Notes under the pieces: model-generated
What the model was told of the DNA's origin: nothing
The model's database searches: none
The model's input: the letters and a program-made list of their open reading frames with translations, nothing else
Part shown: positions 46,674-55,183 of the stretch, piece by piece
How the letters are laid out: each line of letters begins with the position of its first letter
How positions within the stretch are numbered: position 1 is the stretch's first letter
Assembly: GCA_002713145.1 (NCBI GenBank)
Contig: PAVS01000001.1
Coordinates: 1-64,000 of the forward strand
Direction: 5' to 3'
From: Halobacteriovoraceae bacterium
GTDB taxonomy: Bacteria > Bdellovibrionota > Bacteriovoracia > Bacteriovoracales > Bacteriovoracaceae
DNA length: 64,000 nucleotides
Made by a program: the position numbers and the translations under genes

Positions 46674-46856
46674 TCATGCGTGACTTATCCTTGGTTGACT
46701 TCCTTTCGCTAAAACCCATATCGCATGTACAAGCCCTGGGATGTAACCTAGCAGTGTTAACAAGAGGTTTAACCAAAAAGTTCCACCTAATCCAACTTGC
46801 ATGAATACACCTAAGGGGGGTAATAAAATCGACAATAATACTTTTAAAATACTCAT
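46674..46856 (-). CDS. YqaE/Pmp3 family small membrane protein
   Basis: The 60-residue protein has two hydrophobic helices with the conserved PPLGVFMQVG turn and a second segment FWLNLLLTLLGYIPGLVHAIWVL, exactly the UPF0057/Pmp3 pattern. These proteins affect membrane potential and stress tolerance in bacteria, plants and yeast. The start is an ATG preceded by GGGAGA. An inverted repeat ACTTAA/TTAAGT just upstream may be regulatory. It precedes the nonsense-broken small gene on the same strand. Confidence 0.92.
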   Translation of the reverse strand: MSILKVLLSILLPPLGVFMQVGLGGTFWLNLLLTLLGYIPGLVHAIWVLAKGSQPRISHA

Positions 46857-46961
46857 AATCTCCCTCTCTTACTTAATTATTTAAGTCTTTGGATATGTTA
46901 AACCAATGTCTAGATGATGAATTCATTTGATTGCGGAGATATTGTTAAGAAAACTAAAAAA

Positions 46962-48119
46962 TCAGAGGACTCTTCTTAAACTCGATGCCAGCCAGTCAAG
47001 GAGTTTCGTTGCGAAGGGTCTATTGATTAACTCTTCTTCACTTACAGGTTTGGATAGCTTTTTATCTTTTTCGAAAATTGATTTTACTTTCCTTGCGACT
47101 TTCTGGGAGAGAACATTTAAATTGGCTTCTTCGTTAAGTTTGAGGGATCTATAGTCAAAATTTGATGAACCCACTGAAACCCAATTGTCATCGATCAAGA
47201 AAACTTTGGAATGGTTAAATGTGGGTTGATAACGAAAAAGTTTGATGCCTGATTGGATGCACTCCAACCAAAAGTAGCGAGAGCAATAAGTGACGATTTT
47301 CTGGTCAATAAACTGACCTGGAATGATGATCTGAACATCAACTCCACGCTTAGCAGCCTTTTTCAGAGCCTGAAGTGTTTCATGGCTTGGGATAAAATAA
47401 GGAGTCATAATCTTTAAAGATTTCTTTGATTTATTTATGGCCAGTTTGATGAGTTTGTTTAAATTATTATGTTTGGCAGAGGGAGAACTCATGATGATAT
47501 TAGCCGGGTCACCAGCTTTATCATCTTCTGGGTGATAGTATAAAAGCGAGGGGTCTATTTCTGCGGTTTCATATTCCATCCAATTATCAAGGAAAGCACT
47601 TTGCAGATCATTAAGAACTCTTCCTTGAATATAGAAGTGAAGATCCCTCCACTCTGAAGGATTGCTCGCGTTTCCCATCCACTTATCCGCGACTCCAACG
47701 CCCCCTATATAGCCATCCTTACCATCTATGATAAGAATCTTTCGATGTGTTCTTTGGTTGAGAGGTTTTTGCCCAAAGAAATTGCTCCAAGTGAGAGGAT
47801 TAAAAAAAGTTAGCTCAATTCCATTGTCTAACATTTTCTGAATCATCTCTTGGTCTACTTTTTGGCAACCATAACCATCAAAGATCACATAACATTTAAC
47901 ACCTTCTTTGGCTTTTTTGATCAATGCATCTGTAAACTGTTGGGCGATTTTTCCATTCCAATAAATAAAGGTTTCAAAGAGGATATAATTTTGAGCAGCC
48001 TCTATACGACTAAGCATATGAGAAAAAATCATATCTCCATTTTCTAGAACTTCGAAATTTTGACATCCACTAAAAGGAGCCCCAAAACTTTGAACAATAT
48101 TTTCTAAGTCTTCTTTCAC
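46962..48119 (-). CDS. phospholipase D family protein, cardiolipin synthase type
   Basis: Two HKD motifs define the PLD fold: HRKILIIDGKDGYIGG (His 125) and HSKVFLIDDNWVSVGSSNFDYRS (His 303). Cardiolipin synthases join two phosphatidylglycerols and make glycerol. The order, spacing and the GGVGVADKW and NEEANLNV segments fit Cls. At 385 aa it lacks the two N-terminal membrane helices of ClsA, so it resembles the ClsB-type soluble form. There is no signal peptide. A second PLD protein with a membrane VTT domain is encoded at 58.5 kb. Not cotranscribed with the Rho_N gene, which is divergent. Confidence 0.87.
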   Translation of the reverse strand: MKEDLENIVQSFGAPFSGCQNFEVLENGDMIFSHMLSRIEAAQNYILFETFIYWNGKIAQQFTDALIKKAKEGVKCYVIFDGYGCQKVDQEMIQKMLDNGIELTFFNPLTWSNFFGQKPLNQRTHRKILIIDGKDGYIGGVGVADKWMGNASNPSEWRDLHFYIQGRVLNDLQSAFLDNWMEYETAEIDPSLLYYHPEDDKAGDPANIIMSSPSAKHNNLNKLIKLAINKSKKSLKIMTPYFIPSHETLQALKKAAKRGVDVQIIIPGQFIDQKIVTYCSRYFWLECIQSGIKLFRYQPTFNHSKVFLIDDNWVSVGSSNFDYRSLKLNEEANLNVLSQKVARKVKSIFEKDKKLSKPVSEEELINRPFATKLLDWLASSLRRVL

Positions 48120-48286
48120 CGCTCAAGTTTAACAAAGGCCTAATACCCTGTCATATCAGCCTTTTAGCTAAATAGTGAAATTCCTATGATTGTGGAAGAA
48201 TTTAAACAGTATCTAGACCAATGTATTAGTATTCAAAGTCTCTGATCTATTATGATGAACCAGAGAACAAAGGAAAGGAACAGATT

Positions 48287-48520
48287 ATGACAGCAATTTT
48301 AAACAGTATGGAATTAAAATTAAAAGATTTTTTTGATAACTTAAATCTCAAGAGATTTGTGCCCAGTGTTTCTAAAATGATCGCGAACAGGCTCAATGCT
48401 CGTGAATTACAACAATTCACTCGCAAGGAATTATATACCGTGGCACAAGATTTAGATATTGCAGGCAGATCTCAGATGAGTAAAGACGAATTGATCAAAG
48501 CAATTAAACAAAACAAATAA
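48287..48520 (+). CDS. small Rho_N-domain protein
   Basis: The 77-residue protein ends with a Rho_N (SAP-like) helical motif: FTRKELYTVAQDLDIAGRSQMSKDELIKAIK. The N-terminal 35 residues are helical and basic (LKDFFDNLNLKRFVPSVSKM). Such small Rho_N proteins occur widely in these bacteria and bind nucleic acid in related cases; the role is not known. A good Shine-Dalgarno (AAAGGAAAGGAAC) lies before the ATG, and a strong terminator follows, so it is a compact monocistronic gene. Confidence 0.8.
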   Translation: MTAILNSMELKLKDFFDNLNLKRFVPSVSKMIANRLNARELQQFTRKELYTVAQDLDIAGRSQMSKDELIKAIKQNK

Positions 48521-48521
48521 A

Positions 48522-48548
48522 AAAGCGGATATTGAATCCGCTTTTTTT
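48522..48548. terminator. bidirectional intrinsic terminator
   Basis: AAGCGGAT and ATCCGCTT form a stem of at least 8 bp around ATTGA, with T runs on both strands. It ends the Rho_N transcript and the convergent protein-glutaminase-like gene. Confidence 0.92.
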
Positions 48549-48556
48549 ATATCTTT

Positions 48557-49582
48557 TTATTGCTCTCTTCTTATTCGATCCATCCAGTCTCCTCGCCCTC
48601 GACTTAATTCTTTCCTAGCATCTTTGAGTTCTGAATAATTCCATTTTGTTTGTACATAGTTTGATCTTCCATTTTCAAAATTCTCTGCTGTATAAGTATC
48701 CAATCTGACTGGTACAGCATAGTTTTGACCGGTATAACCAAAGGCTAAATTACGCAGATCAATCTCATTGTAGTAGTACATAGGCGCAATAGTATAAAAA
48801 CAGTAAGCGTTGGAATGGTTTAAGTCCACATCTGCAATTGAGTTCGCTTTATGACATTTTATATTGATTTGGTCGTATTTATCCATACCCAGATCAATGT
48901 ACTGAGCTCTTAGCTGTTGGTACGTGGAAACTCTGTTGCGTGACCTGGCTTTTGCCATATCGCGCTCAAGCATTGCTTTGCGTGCTTTCCATAACAACTC
49001 ACCTCGAATTGTGAGTCCTTCTAGCCACTCATCGATACTTGCAGGGCGTTTCTTTAAGTCCCATGCTTCATCTGGAGTGTAAGGAAATCGAGCATCATAG
49101 GAGATAATTAACTCCTTATCTAGAACTCTGTAATCTCCAGAGTCTAACTGAACGAGAGGGGCAACATGGTAATCCCAAGTCTTATTGTACTTAAGCATGT
49201 TATAGATACGACGATCAATTTTATCTTTGATCCCTCTACGGCTTTCATCGGCTGTTCCATCCAAAACGCGGTTAAATTTATTTGTATAGTGGATGAAGAT
49301 TTTCATTGAGTTCACACCATAGTAGTCATACATATCGTAAGCCCAGATATGTGCTCTTCTATAGCAATCTTTTCCATCGACATTCGTATTCATTTGATTC
49401 CAGATTTGCATCAAGCGATTTTCTGAAACTTGTGTTGGTCGATAGTTTGTCATGGGATTATAGGGAGTGCTCCCTACATCTGGAATTTCCACCAGCGTTC
49501 TCTCTGGTATCGGACCCGGATTGTTGGCAAAAGCATGAGAGGCTAGAGTTAGACCAAGAAGTACCCAGTTAAATTTTTTCAT
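48557..49582 (-). CDS. secreted protein-glutaminase-like (papain-fold) enzyme
   Basis: The signal peptide (cleavage near AFA-NN) leads to a domain with the order Cys-His-Asp: Cys 73 in KDCYRRAHIWAYDM, His 139 in WDYHVAPLVQ and Asp 155 in YRVLDKEL. This CYRRAH ... YHVAPLV ... VLD pattern resembles bacterial protein-glutaminase (deamidase) enzymes, which convert protein glutamines to glutamate and resemble transglutaminases. A further Cys (IKCHKANS) and a C-terminal YAVPVRLDTYT follow. Length 341 aa. A predator could use it to modify prey proteins; this is inference. It is terminated by the shared hairpin. Confidence 0.72.
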   Translation of the reverse strand: MKKFNWVLLGLTLASHAFANNPGPIPERTLVEIPDVGSTPYNPMTNYRPTQVSENRLMQIWNQMNTNVDGKDCYRRAHIWAYDMYDYYGVNSMKIFIHYTNKFNRVLDGTADESRRGIKDKIDRRIYNMLKYNKTWDYHVAPLVQLDSGDYRVLDKELIISYDARFPYTPDEAWDLKKRPASIDEWLEGLTIRGELLWKARKAMLERDMAKARSRNRVSTYQQLRAQYIDLGMDKYDQINIKCHKANSIADVDLNHSNAYCFYTIAPMYYYNEIDLRNLAFGYTGQNYAVPVRLDTYTAENFENGRSNYVQTKWNYSELKDARKELSRGRGDWMDRIRREQ

Positions 49583-49679
49583 TTAATTTCCCCCAAAATA
49601 ATTAATGTGAGGGGTTTTTATCTAACTCAATACCGATTGGGAATTGAGTTAGATGATATCTGAAAAATTTTCAGGGGGT

Positions 49680-50216
49680 CTAGTGAATATTGATGACTCC
49701 GCATCCGATTTTTGTACCCGAGGAGCCACTTGGTTGAGTTGTTAAGTCATCGACACCTGCATGAATAACGATAGAGCGGTCAACTATATAGGTGGGGCTT
49801 GGTTCCTTAAGAGATAATAAATTTGTTTCAATAACGGTATCTATAACACCGTTTTCATCTGATTCAATATTTCCTAAATCACCTGCATGGGACATACTGT
49901 TTTTTAAACTCCCATGAGGATGATCGTGAGGGTTAAAATGGGAGCCAGCATTCTTAGCTTCTTTACCAGTGCAGTCACCATTTTCATGAATATGAGTTCC
50001 AAATTTTTGATTAGGTGGTAAATTTTTAATTTTAAAGTGAATTCTTACTGCTTCTTCTGGTTGAGTGAATTTAACTTGCCCCTCAATATCAACATCAGAA
50101 ACCGCTTGGATAGTAGCCACCGCATCTGTGCTATCAACATTGGTGAACTCTGCCTCACACGCAGAAGAGAAAGTAATAAATAAGCCTAGAAATGTTGTTT
50201 TGATTAGATTTTTCAT
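49680..50216 (-). CDS. sodC: superoxide dismutase [Cu-Zn], lipoprotein
   Basis: SodC removes superoxide in the periplasm. Copper and zinc ligands are visible: GTHIHENGDC (two His), GSHFNPHDHPHG and HAGDLGN, and VIHAGVDDLTTQPSGSSGTKIGCGVI, with the disulfide pair C in NGDC and IGCG. The N-terminal lipobox (SSAC, Cys 20) indicates membrane attachment. Length 178 aa. The electrostatic loop is present. It may protect against oxidative stress from prey or host. A single gene. Confidence 0.95.
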   Translation of the reverse strand: MKNLIKTTFLGLFITFSSACEAEFTNVDSTDAVATIQAVSDVDIEGQVKFTQPEEAVRIHFKIKNLPPNQKFGTHIHENGDCTGKEAKNAGSHFNPHDHPHGSLKNSMSHAGDLGNIESDENGVIDTVIETNLLSLKEPSPTYIVDRSIVIHAGVDDLTTQPSGSSGTKIGCGVINIH

Positions 50217-50301
50217 AATCTAAAACTAGCAAGAGAAGAATTAATAAGATTGAAATTTATGCGCAAAAGTTGTTTAGATTTTTTATAAATGTCATTTAGG
50301 T

Positions 50302-51687
50302 TTAAGGGTGGGTCATATCTTTTGGTTTTACCCACTTAGTGAATTCCTCTGCTGTGACCAGGTCAAGTTCGATGGCTGCTTCTTTTAGCGTCGTGTTATT
50401 AAGGTAAGCATGTTTGGCAATTTTGGCGGCATTTTCATAACCAATATGTTGATTGAGGGCAGTCACCAACATCAGTGAATTTTCTACATGAGTATGAATA
50501 ACTTTTTTATTGGCCTGGACTCCCTGAGCACAGTTGTTGGTGAAGGAATCGATCCCTGAGGTGAGTAGGTTTATTTGTTGTAAAATATTATGAATGATAA
50601 GGGGTTTATAGACATTGAGTTCAAAATGTCCCTGGGATCCAGCGAGTGAGATGGCACTGTCATAACCCATAACTTGAACGCAAACCATGGTAAGGGCTTC
50701 ACACTGGGTCGGATTGACTTTTCCTGGCATGATGGAAGATCCTGGCTCATTTGCTGGGAGAATTAATTCTCCAATTCCAGATCTCGGTCCACTGGCCAAA
50801 AATCGAATATCATTGCAGATTTTGATCAAAGCCGCTGCTAATCTTTTAAAGGAACTCGAAAGAGTTACTAAACTATCATGACAGGCCAGTGCTGAAAATT
50901 TATTAGGGGCTGTTATAAATTTTTCACCTGTGAGTTGTGAAATTGTTTGTGCAACTCTTTCTGCATATTCGGGATGAGTATTTAAACCTGTACCCACAGC
51001 ACTTCCCCCTAAGGCAAGCTCTCTTATTTCTTCTAATGAATGTTCTATATGATTCAGACTTTTTTCTAATTGATCCCTATAACCCGAAAATTCTTGGGCT
51101 AGGGTTAGGGGAGTCGCATCCATGAGATGTGTTCTTCCAATCTTCACAATATCTGAGAACTCTTTTTCTTTTTCACTAAAAGTTTTGATGAGATTTTTAA
51201 CCGCTGGAACCAGGTTTTCTTTGGTACTAAGAAAACTCGCAATATGCATGGCGGTAGGAAAAGTATCATTAGAAGATTGAGATTTATTAACGTCATCATT
51301 AGGATGGATCGGACCAGCCTCTCCAAGTTTATAACCGGCTAGCTCATTAGCCCGATTGGCAATGACTTCATTAAGATTCATATTTGTTTGAGTTCCAGAA
51401 CCAGTCTGCCAAACTTTGAGAGGAAATTGATCGCTCCATTGAGAAGAAAGTATTTCATCACAAGCTCTTATAATGAACTCTGCTTTATCAGATGGTAATT
51501 TTTCAAGATCTTTATTTACAGAGGCAGATGCTTTTTTGACGATGGCAAAAGCATGGATAAACTCTTTGGGAAAAACTTCAGTACCAATTTTAAAATTTTC
51601 AAGAGAACGCTGAGTTTGAGCTCCCCAGTATTTATCCGCTGGAACCTCTATTTCACCCATGGTGTCTTTGTCAGTTCTTGTTGTCAT
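50302..51687 (-). CDS. fumC: fumarate hydratase class II
   Basis: FumC interconverts fumarate and malate in the TCA cycle without an iron-sulfur cluster. Signature blocks are [55 protein letters not shown] and the loop [17 protein letters not shown]. Length 461 aa is standard. GGGAGAAATG precedes the ATG. An unusual terminator-like hairpin sits only about 15 nt upstream of the ATG, described separately. Class II fumarase remains active when iron is low or oxygen high. Confidence 0.96.
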   Translation of the reverse strand: MTTRTDKDTMGEIEVPADKYWGAQTQRSLENFKIGTEVFPKEFIHAFAIVKKASASVNKDLEKLPSDKAEFIIRACDEILSSQWSDQFPLKVWQTGSGTQTNMNLNEVIANRANELAGYKLGEAGPIHPNDDVNKSQSSNDTFPTAMHIASFLSTKENLVPAVKNLIKTFSEKEKEFSDIVKIGRTHLMDATPLTLAQEFSGYRDQLEKSLNHIEHSLEEIRELALGGSAVGTGLNTHPEYAERVAQTISQLTGEKFITAPNKFSALACHDSLVTLSSSFKRLAAALIKICNDIRFLASGPRSGIGELILPANEPGSSIMPGKVNPTQCEALTMVCVQVMGYDSAISLAGSQGHFELNVYKPLIIHNILQQINLLTSGIDSFTNNCAQGVQANKKVIHTHVENSLMLVTALNQHIGYENAAKIAKHAYLNNTTLKEAAIELDLVTAEEFTKWVKPKDMTHP

Positions 51688-51700
51688 AATACATTTCTCC

Positions 51701-51735
51701 CAAAAAAAAACCTCCCATTAAATGGGAGGTTTTTT
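51701..51735 (-). promoter_or_regulatory. terminator-like hairpin in the fumC leader
   Basis: On the minus strand ACCTCCCAT and ATGGGAGGT form a 9-bp stem with a 3-nt loop, followed by nine T and then GGGAGAAATGTATT and the fumC ATG. On the plus strand it is also followed by five T. No room exists for a promoter between hairpin and start. Confidence 0.75.
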
Positions 51736-51747
51736 AATTCGAAAAGA

Positions 51748-51776
51748 TAAGTATCCAATATTAGTAATTATGCCAA
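51748..51776 (-). promoter_or_regulatory. candidate fumC promoter
   Basis: TTGGCA, 17-bp spacer, TACTTA on the minus strand. The predicted start point is about ten bases before the hairpin, so the leader would be mostly that hairpin. Confidence 0.45.
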
Positions 51777-51808
51777 CTACTTAATCTGAACCTTTCTTAA
51801 AGAATTAT

Positions 51809-51833
51809 GAATAAATCGTCGGAGGATTTATTC
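51809..51833. repeat. 9-bp inverted repeat with 7-nt loop
   Basis: GAATAAATC and GATTTATTC are perfect arms around GTCGGAG, between fumC and the upstream HExxH gene. It may be a weak hairpin or an operator for fumC. Confidence 0.5.
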
Positions 51834-51901
51834 TTTAATTATCATAAAAAAAAAAAGCCTAAATCACATTAAGCCACTGTAACGTTTAAGTGTAGAAAAT
51901 T

Positions 51902-52711
51902 TCATAATTTATTTATCAAGGGAGAGAGTTTAAAGATTTGGCACTGAGCTGGTGTGAGGTCCCGAGATAAATATTCGACATCACCCGCAAGAAGATTCTT
52001 TGTGCTGGATTCTTCGTGGGGACAATCACAATAGAGATGAGCGAGTTCATGAGCTGTTGCACTATAACCATCATCTCTTAGTTCTTGGTATTGAGAGTTA
52101 TTCACTTGAGACGTTATAAAAGCCGTGTTACGTCGTGGCAGTGGGGCCATTCTCCGAGGCCAGGCAAAGGCGTTCTCATCTTCTATATTCGAACGTATAT
52201 AAAACACTAATGGTCTCTCAGTGGTTGGGGCCATACTTGCCAGCCTTGCATCTTCATCCTTTTGAAAGCTAATATCAACTTGATCCTCTACAGCAGTGGT
52301 CTGGATAAACTTGACCTGATTCACTTTGATGCCACACTGGGCATATATGTCTGCGGTTCTTTGGATGGTGGAGACAACTTGCTCTTTGGTCCATCCATTA
52401 TTGATAAACTGAACCAGATTTAAATTAATTGAGTGAGTAAATTTCTCTTCGGGCAGAGTGGGATAGATTTCATGTTGCTTGAGAAAACTTATTTCAGTTG
52501 AGATAAAACCTGCTTCATTCCATTTGTTTTGTTCATCTTCGATGCTATTGATATTTTCTTCTGTTGAACATTGCCCTGTAGGAGCATCCAGCTGGCCATT
52601 AACGGTATTGATTGTTGTTTCAATTTGGTTAACAGTGTGCTTGAGCCATTGATCTGCAGAAGCAGAACTCATTATGATCAAAATGGTGAGGTATAAATAA
52701 AACTTACTCAT
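51902..52711 (-). CDS. secreted zinc metallopeptidase candidate
   Basis: A signal peptide (cleavage near ASA-DQ) precedes a domain with HELAHLYCDCPHEES at 221-235. This is a zinc helix HExxH with a possible third ligand at His 232, one residue later than in the metzincin HExxHxxGxxH, or at Glu. Two cysteines (CDC) lie inside the motif. The earlier part (INLNLVQFINNGWTKEQVVSTIQRTADIYAQCGIKVNQVKFI) resembles the strand-helix pattern ahead of zinc helices in secreted proteases, and MAPLPRRNTAFITSQVNN is close to the active site. Length 269 aa. Family not assigned; secreted protease is the best guess. Confidence 0.68.
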   Translation of the reverse strand: MSKFYLYLTILIIMSSASADQWLKHTVNQIETTINTVNGQLDAPTGQCSTEENINSIEDEQNKWNEAGFISTEISFLKQHEIYPTLPEEKFTHSINLNLVQFINNGWTKEQVVSTIQRTADIYAQCGIKVNQVKFIQTTAVEDQVDISFQKDEDARLASMAPTTERPLVFYIRSNIEDENAFAWPRRMAPLPRRNTAFITSQVNNSQYQELRDDGYSATAHELAHLYCDCPHEESSTKNLLAGDVEYLSRDLTPAQCQIFKLSPLINKL

Positions 52712-52782
52712 CAGCTTGTTATCGGTACAATAAGAGGTGATATTTAGGGTAGTGGACTGTTTGTCTCGGGTATAGGGGTAAT

Positions 52783-52812
52783 AAAAACCCCCTTACTGAG
52801 AAGGGGGTTTTT
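52783..52812. terminator. 12-bp perfect hairpin terminator in divergent gap
   Basis: AAAAACCCCCTT pairs with AAGGGGGTTTTT around ACTGAG. T runs follow on both strands. It lies between divergent genes, so neither neighbour needs it; this points to an unannotated transcript ending here. Confidence 0.85.
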
Positions 52813-52923
52813 GATTGCTGTTACCAATGCATCCGAGTATCGCATTTCTACAGCAGCCTATGCTGCTCAACAATACTCTTTTTGATACATCTTTTTCTTA
52901 ACAGCAAAACTTTAAATTTTGCT
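52783..52923 (-). ncRNA. candidate structured small RNA
   Basis: The 422-bp gap 52712-53134 has no ORF. Read on the minus strand it has: a hairpin with AGCAAAA/TTTTGCT (plus 52903-52923); a compound hairpin with outer GAGTAT/ATACTC (52835-52840 and 52873-52878) and an inner 6-bp AGCAGC/GCTGCT stem with a 4-nt loop (52852-52867); and the 12-bp GC-rich terminator hairpin at 52783-52812 followed by TTTTT. That is the usual architecture of a small RNA, about 100-140 nt. The promoter is not certain. No match to 6S, SRP or tmRNA was recognised. The rest of the gap (52924-53122) is AT-rich, without visible features, before the ribosome site of the BrkB-like gene. Confidence 0.45.
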
Positions 52924-53134
52924 ACTCCATATAATAAATGAATAATTTATTTTTTCATCAAGCTAGAGTGTAAAATCTGTTTAAGTTTTTGAATATCTTT
53001 TTTTCTCTTTCTCTCTAGTGTTAAAAGAGTAAACAGTGAAAAGTATGAGATTTGTAAATAAATTCATCATTTAATAACATACATTTCACTCCAATAGTCG
53101 GTGGCCATCCTAAAATCTTAGCAGGAGGACATAA

Positions 53135-54043
53135 GTGAATTTGAATATCAATTGGAAAAATTTTCTAAAAGACTTTTATCGTGAACTTGTTAATGACAAT
53201 GTCACAAGTGGAGCAGCTTCACTCGCTTTTTTTCTTTTGCTTTCTTTATTTCCCGCTCTTATCGCCCTTATCAGTATAGGTGCTTACTTACCCATAGGCG
53301 ATGTGCAGGAAATGATTTTAAGTAGTATTAGTCCTTTTCTGCCTTATGAAGCCTTTGAGCTCATCAAAAATATTTTGAATAGTGTTTTAAGTGAGAAAAA
53401 TGGGGGGCTTTTAACCTTTGGTGTCCTTGCCGCACTCTGGACAGCTTCTACTGGAATGGTCCAGATAACAAAGCAGTTAAATATTGCTTATCATATTAAA
53501 GAAGATCGAAATTTCTTTAAACTACGATTGATGGCCATAGGAATATCCCTGGTCTTGGGTGCAGTTTTAATTATCTCCCTTATGCTTGTTTTAGGTGAGA
53601 GGTGGGTCAAAGCTTTTGCTATTGAGCAAGGAATGCATTCCACTCTGGTCAGTATTCTTTTCCCTCTGACTCGAGGGCTGACCATTTTTAGCTTAGTCTC
53701 ATTTTTATTCGCCTTAATCTATTATTTTCCACCGAATAAAAAAATTAAATTTAAGTGGATTACTCCCGGCAGTGTTTTGGGAACTGTGCTTGTGTTCGCT
53801 ATATCGAAGGGCTTTTCTTTTTATGTCGAAAATTTTGGAAATTATGCTAATACCTACGGCAGTATTGGTGCCGTGATTATTCTCATGCTGTGGTTATATC
53901 TCTTCTCGTTGATTTTAATTATTGGAGCTGAGTTAAACTCGCTTTTAGCTTCTTATATAGAGCCTCACAGCAATGTGAGTAAAAAGAAAAAACTTCAAAA
54001 AAATCGCTCACTTAAGAATAACGAGTGGATATATCAGCATTAA
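53135..54043 (+). CDS. YihY/BrkB family inner-membrane protein
   Basis: The protein has six or so membrane helices and the family's opening: WKNFLKDFYRELVNDNVTSGAASLAFFLLLSLFPALIALISI. The central ALWTASTGMVQITKQLNIAYHIKEDRNFF and the C-terminal YANTYGSIGAVIILMLWLYLFSLILIIGAELNSLL blocks are diagnostic. Families of this type were once described as ribonuclease BN or tRNA-processing proteins; recent work supports a membrane role instead. The start is GTG with AGGAGG six bases upstream. It follows the structured gap and has its own ribosome site. Confidence 0.92.
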   Translation: MNLNINWKNFLKDFYRELVNDNVTSGAASLAFFLLLSLFPALIALISIGAYLPIGDVQEMILSSISPFLPYEAFELIKNILNSVLSEKNGGLLTFGVLAALWTASTGMVQITKQLNIAYHIKEDRNFFKLRLMAIGISLVLGAVLIISLMLVLGERWVKAFAIEQGMHSTLVSILFPLTRGLTIFSLVSFLFALIYYFPPNKKIKFKWITPGSVLGTVLVFAISKGFSFYVENFGNYANTYGSIGAVIILMLWLYLFSLILIIGAELNSLLASYIEPHSNVSKKKKLQKNRSLKNNEWIYQH

Positions 54044-54069
54044 ATTCAATGTAATAAATACATTTGAGA

Positions 54070-54097
54070 TTGTTTAAGTTTCAAAGCATGGTACTTC
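54070..54097 (+). promoter_or_regulatory. candidate promoter of secreted protein gene at 54104
   Basis: TTGTTT, 16-bp spacer, TACTTC with TGG before it; the start point would fall at or next to the ATG at 54104, and no ribosome site is present, so this mRNA may also be leaderless. Confidence 0.35.
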
Positions 54098-54103
54098 TGG
54101 GCC

Positions 54104-54853
54104 ATGAAAAAGCTAACACTACTTACAGGAACTCTACTTTTATCTTCAAGCCTTTCAGCCCAGTATGTCTCTGAGGTTTTAGATAAGAAAGTCATGACCT
54201 TTCATAATAATGAATGTGAACAAACCTCAAGTTGCGACTTAAAAGAATTTACGATTAAAGTTTATAAGGCACGTTCCAAGTATGGTTCAGCACCTTTTAG
54301 TTATAATGTTATGATGGAAGGTTATTACGAAACAAAATCTTTAGATACCCTTACAGATTTTGCCATTGTCCAATTTATTAAAGGGGCATTGGTAGAAACT
54401 GGTCGCACTTCAGACTTCACTCGATTTGGAATTCGAAAGTTCTTTGGAAAAAAGTGGCAGCCATTTCATCACCCAGAGTGGCAAATAGACTCATTAGACG
54501 AGGATCCCATCTATGCCTCCTTTATTCATGAAGGCGTATATTATAGACATGGGGCTTATCAACTTAACCCGAAGAGACAATCAATTTTATTTGAAGATGT
54601 AGAAGAGATGTTTTATCTCAATCATAAACCTACGACACCGAGACTTTATTTTTCCGACTTGCCTACAGGCTCAAGTGTGTCTAAAAGTTTAATTCGTGAA
54701 TCTGAGCTAGAATTTAGAACGTGTATTTATAAAACCAAAAATATTCCTCAGGATATAGGTCCAGACGATGTAGACTTCGCTGAACCTATTCAATGTTTTG
54801 AGTGGGAAGGTAAATTCCCTTATAATCCTGAGACGGGACAAATTAGTCAGTAG
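54104..54853 (+). CDS. secreted protein of unknown function
   Basis: A signal peptide (cleavage near LSA-QY) precedes 230 residues with four cysteines (NNECEQTSSCDLKEF, RTCIYKTK, PIQCFEWEG). The arrangement of aromatic-rich segments (FIHEGVYYRHGAY) and repeated acidic turns does not match a family I know. No Shine-Dalgarno precedes the ATG. The last 11 bp overlap the convergent acidic lipoprotein gene. Function unknown. Confidence 0.63.
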   Translation: MKKLTLLTGTLLLSSSLSAQYVSEVLDKKVMTFHNNECEQTSSCDLKEFTIKVYKARSKYGSAPFSYNVMMEGYYETKSLDTLTDFAIVQFIKGALVETGRTSDFTRFGIRKFFGKKWQPFHHPEWQIDSLDEDPIYASFIHEGVYYRHGAYQLNPKRQSILFEDVEEMFYLNHKPTTPRLYFSDLPTGSSVSKSLIRESELEFRTCIYKTKNIPQDIGPDDVDFAEPIQCFEWEGKFPYNPETGQISQ

Positions 54854-55043
54854 CGTCTTCGATGCCATCGCCAGCATCTTCGACTGCGTCTGACATTTCG
54901 TCTCCGGCATCATCTACTGTTTCTTCGATGTTTTCACCAGCTTTCTCTAAGCTATCTCCTGCATCATCTTCTTCATTACAACTCACAAGAGTAAAACTTA
55001 GTAAAAGAATAAATAAACTCATCAATAATTTTAACTTTAACAT
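54843..55043 (-). CDS. small acidic lipoprotein
   Basis: A signal peptide with lipobox (FTLVSC, Cys 22) is followed by 44 residues that are almost wholly Asp, Glu, Gly, Ala and short hydrophobics (DAGDSLEKAGENIEETVDDAGDEMSDAVEDAGD). The repeating A-G-D/E pattern with a helical period suggests an amphipathic acidic helix, as in entericidin-like or apolipoprotein-like bacterial peptides. It is probably anchored to a membrane. GGAGACGATTATG gives a good ribosome site. It ends inside the upstream secreted gene on the opposite strand. Confidence 0.75.
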   Translation of the reverse strand: MLKLKLLMSLFILLLSFTLVSCNEEDDAGDSLEKAGENIEETVDDAGDEMSDAVEDAGDGIEDATD

Positions 55044-55183
55044 AATCGTCTCCTTTCGATTTATATTTCCACGGCCTAAACTGTTAGGCTTTCTTTATAC
55101 ATTGTATTTTTTGTGTAGCTAATTAAACACTCAATAATAACACGAAACTGTGACTTTAAGCTATTCTGTTTTTTGGAGGAATA

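Noticed and set aside
54862-55122. Plus-strand ORF of 86 aa rich in SPASS
   Set aside because: It is the antisense of the acidic lipoprotein; the minus strand has lipobox and ribosome site.
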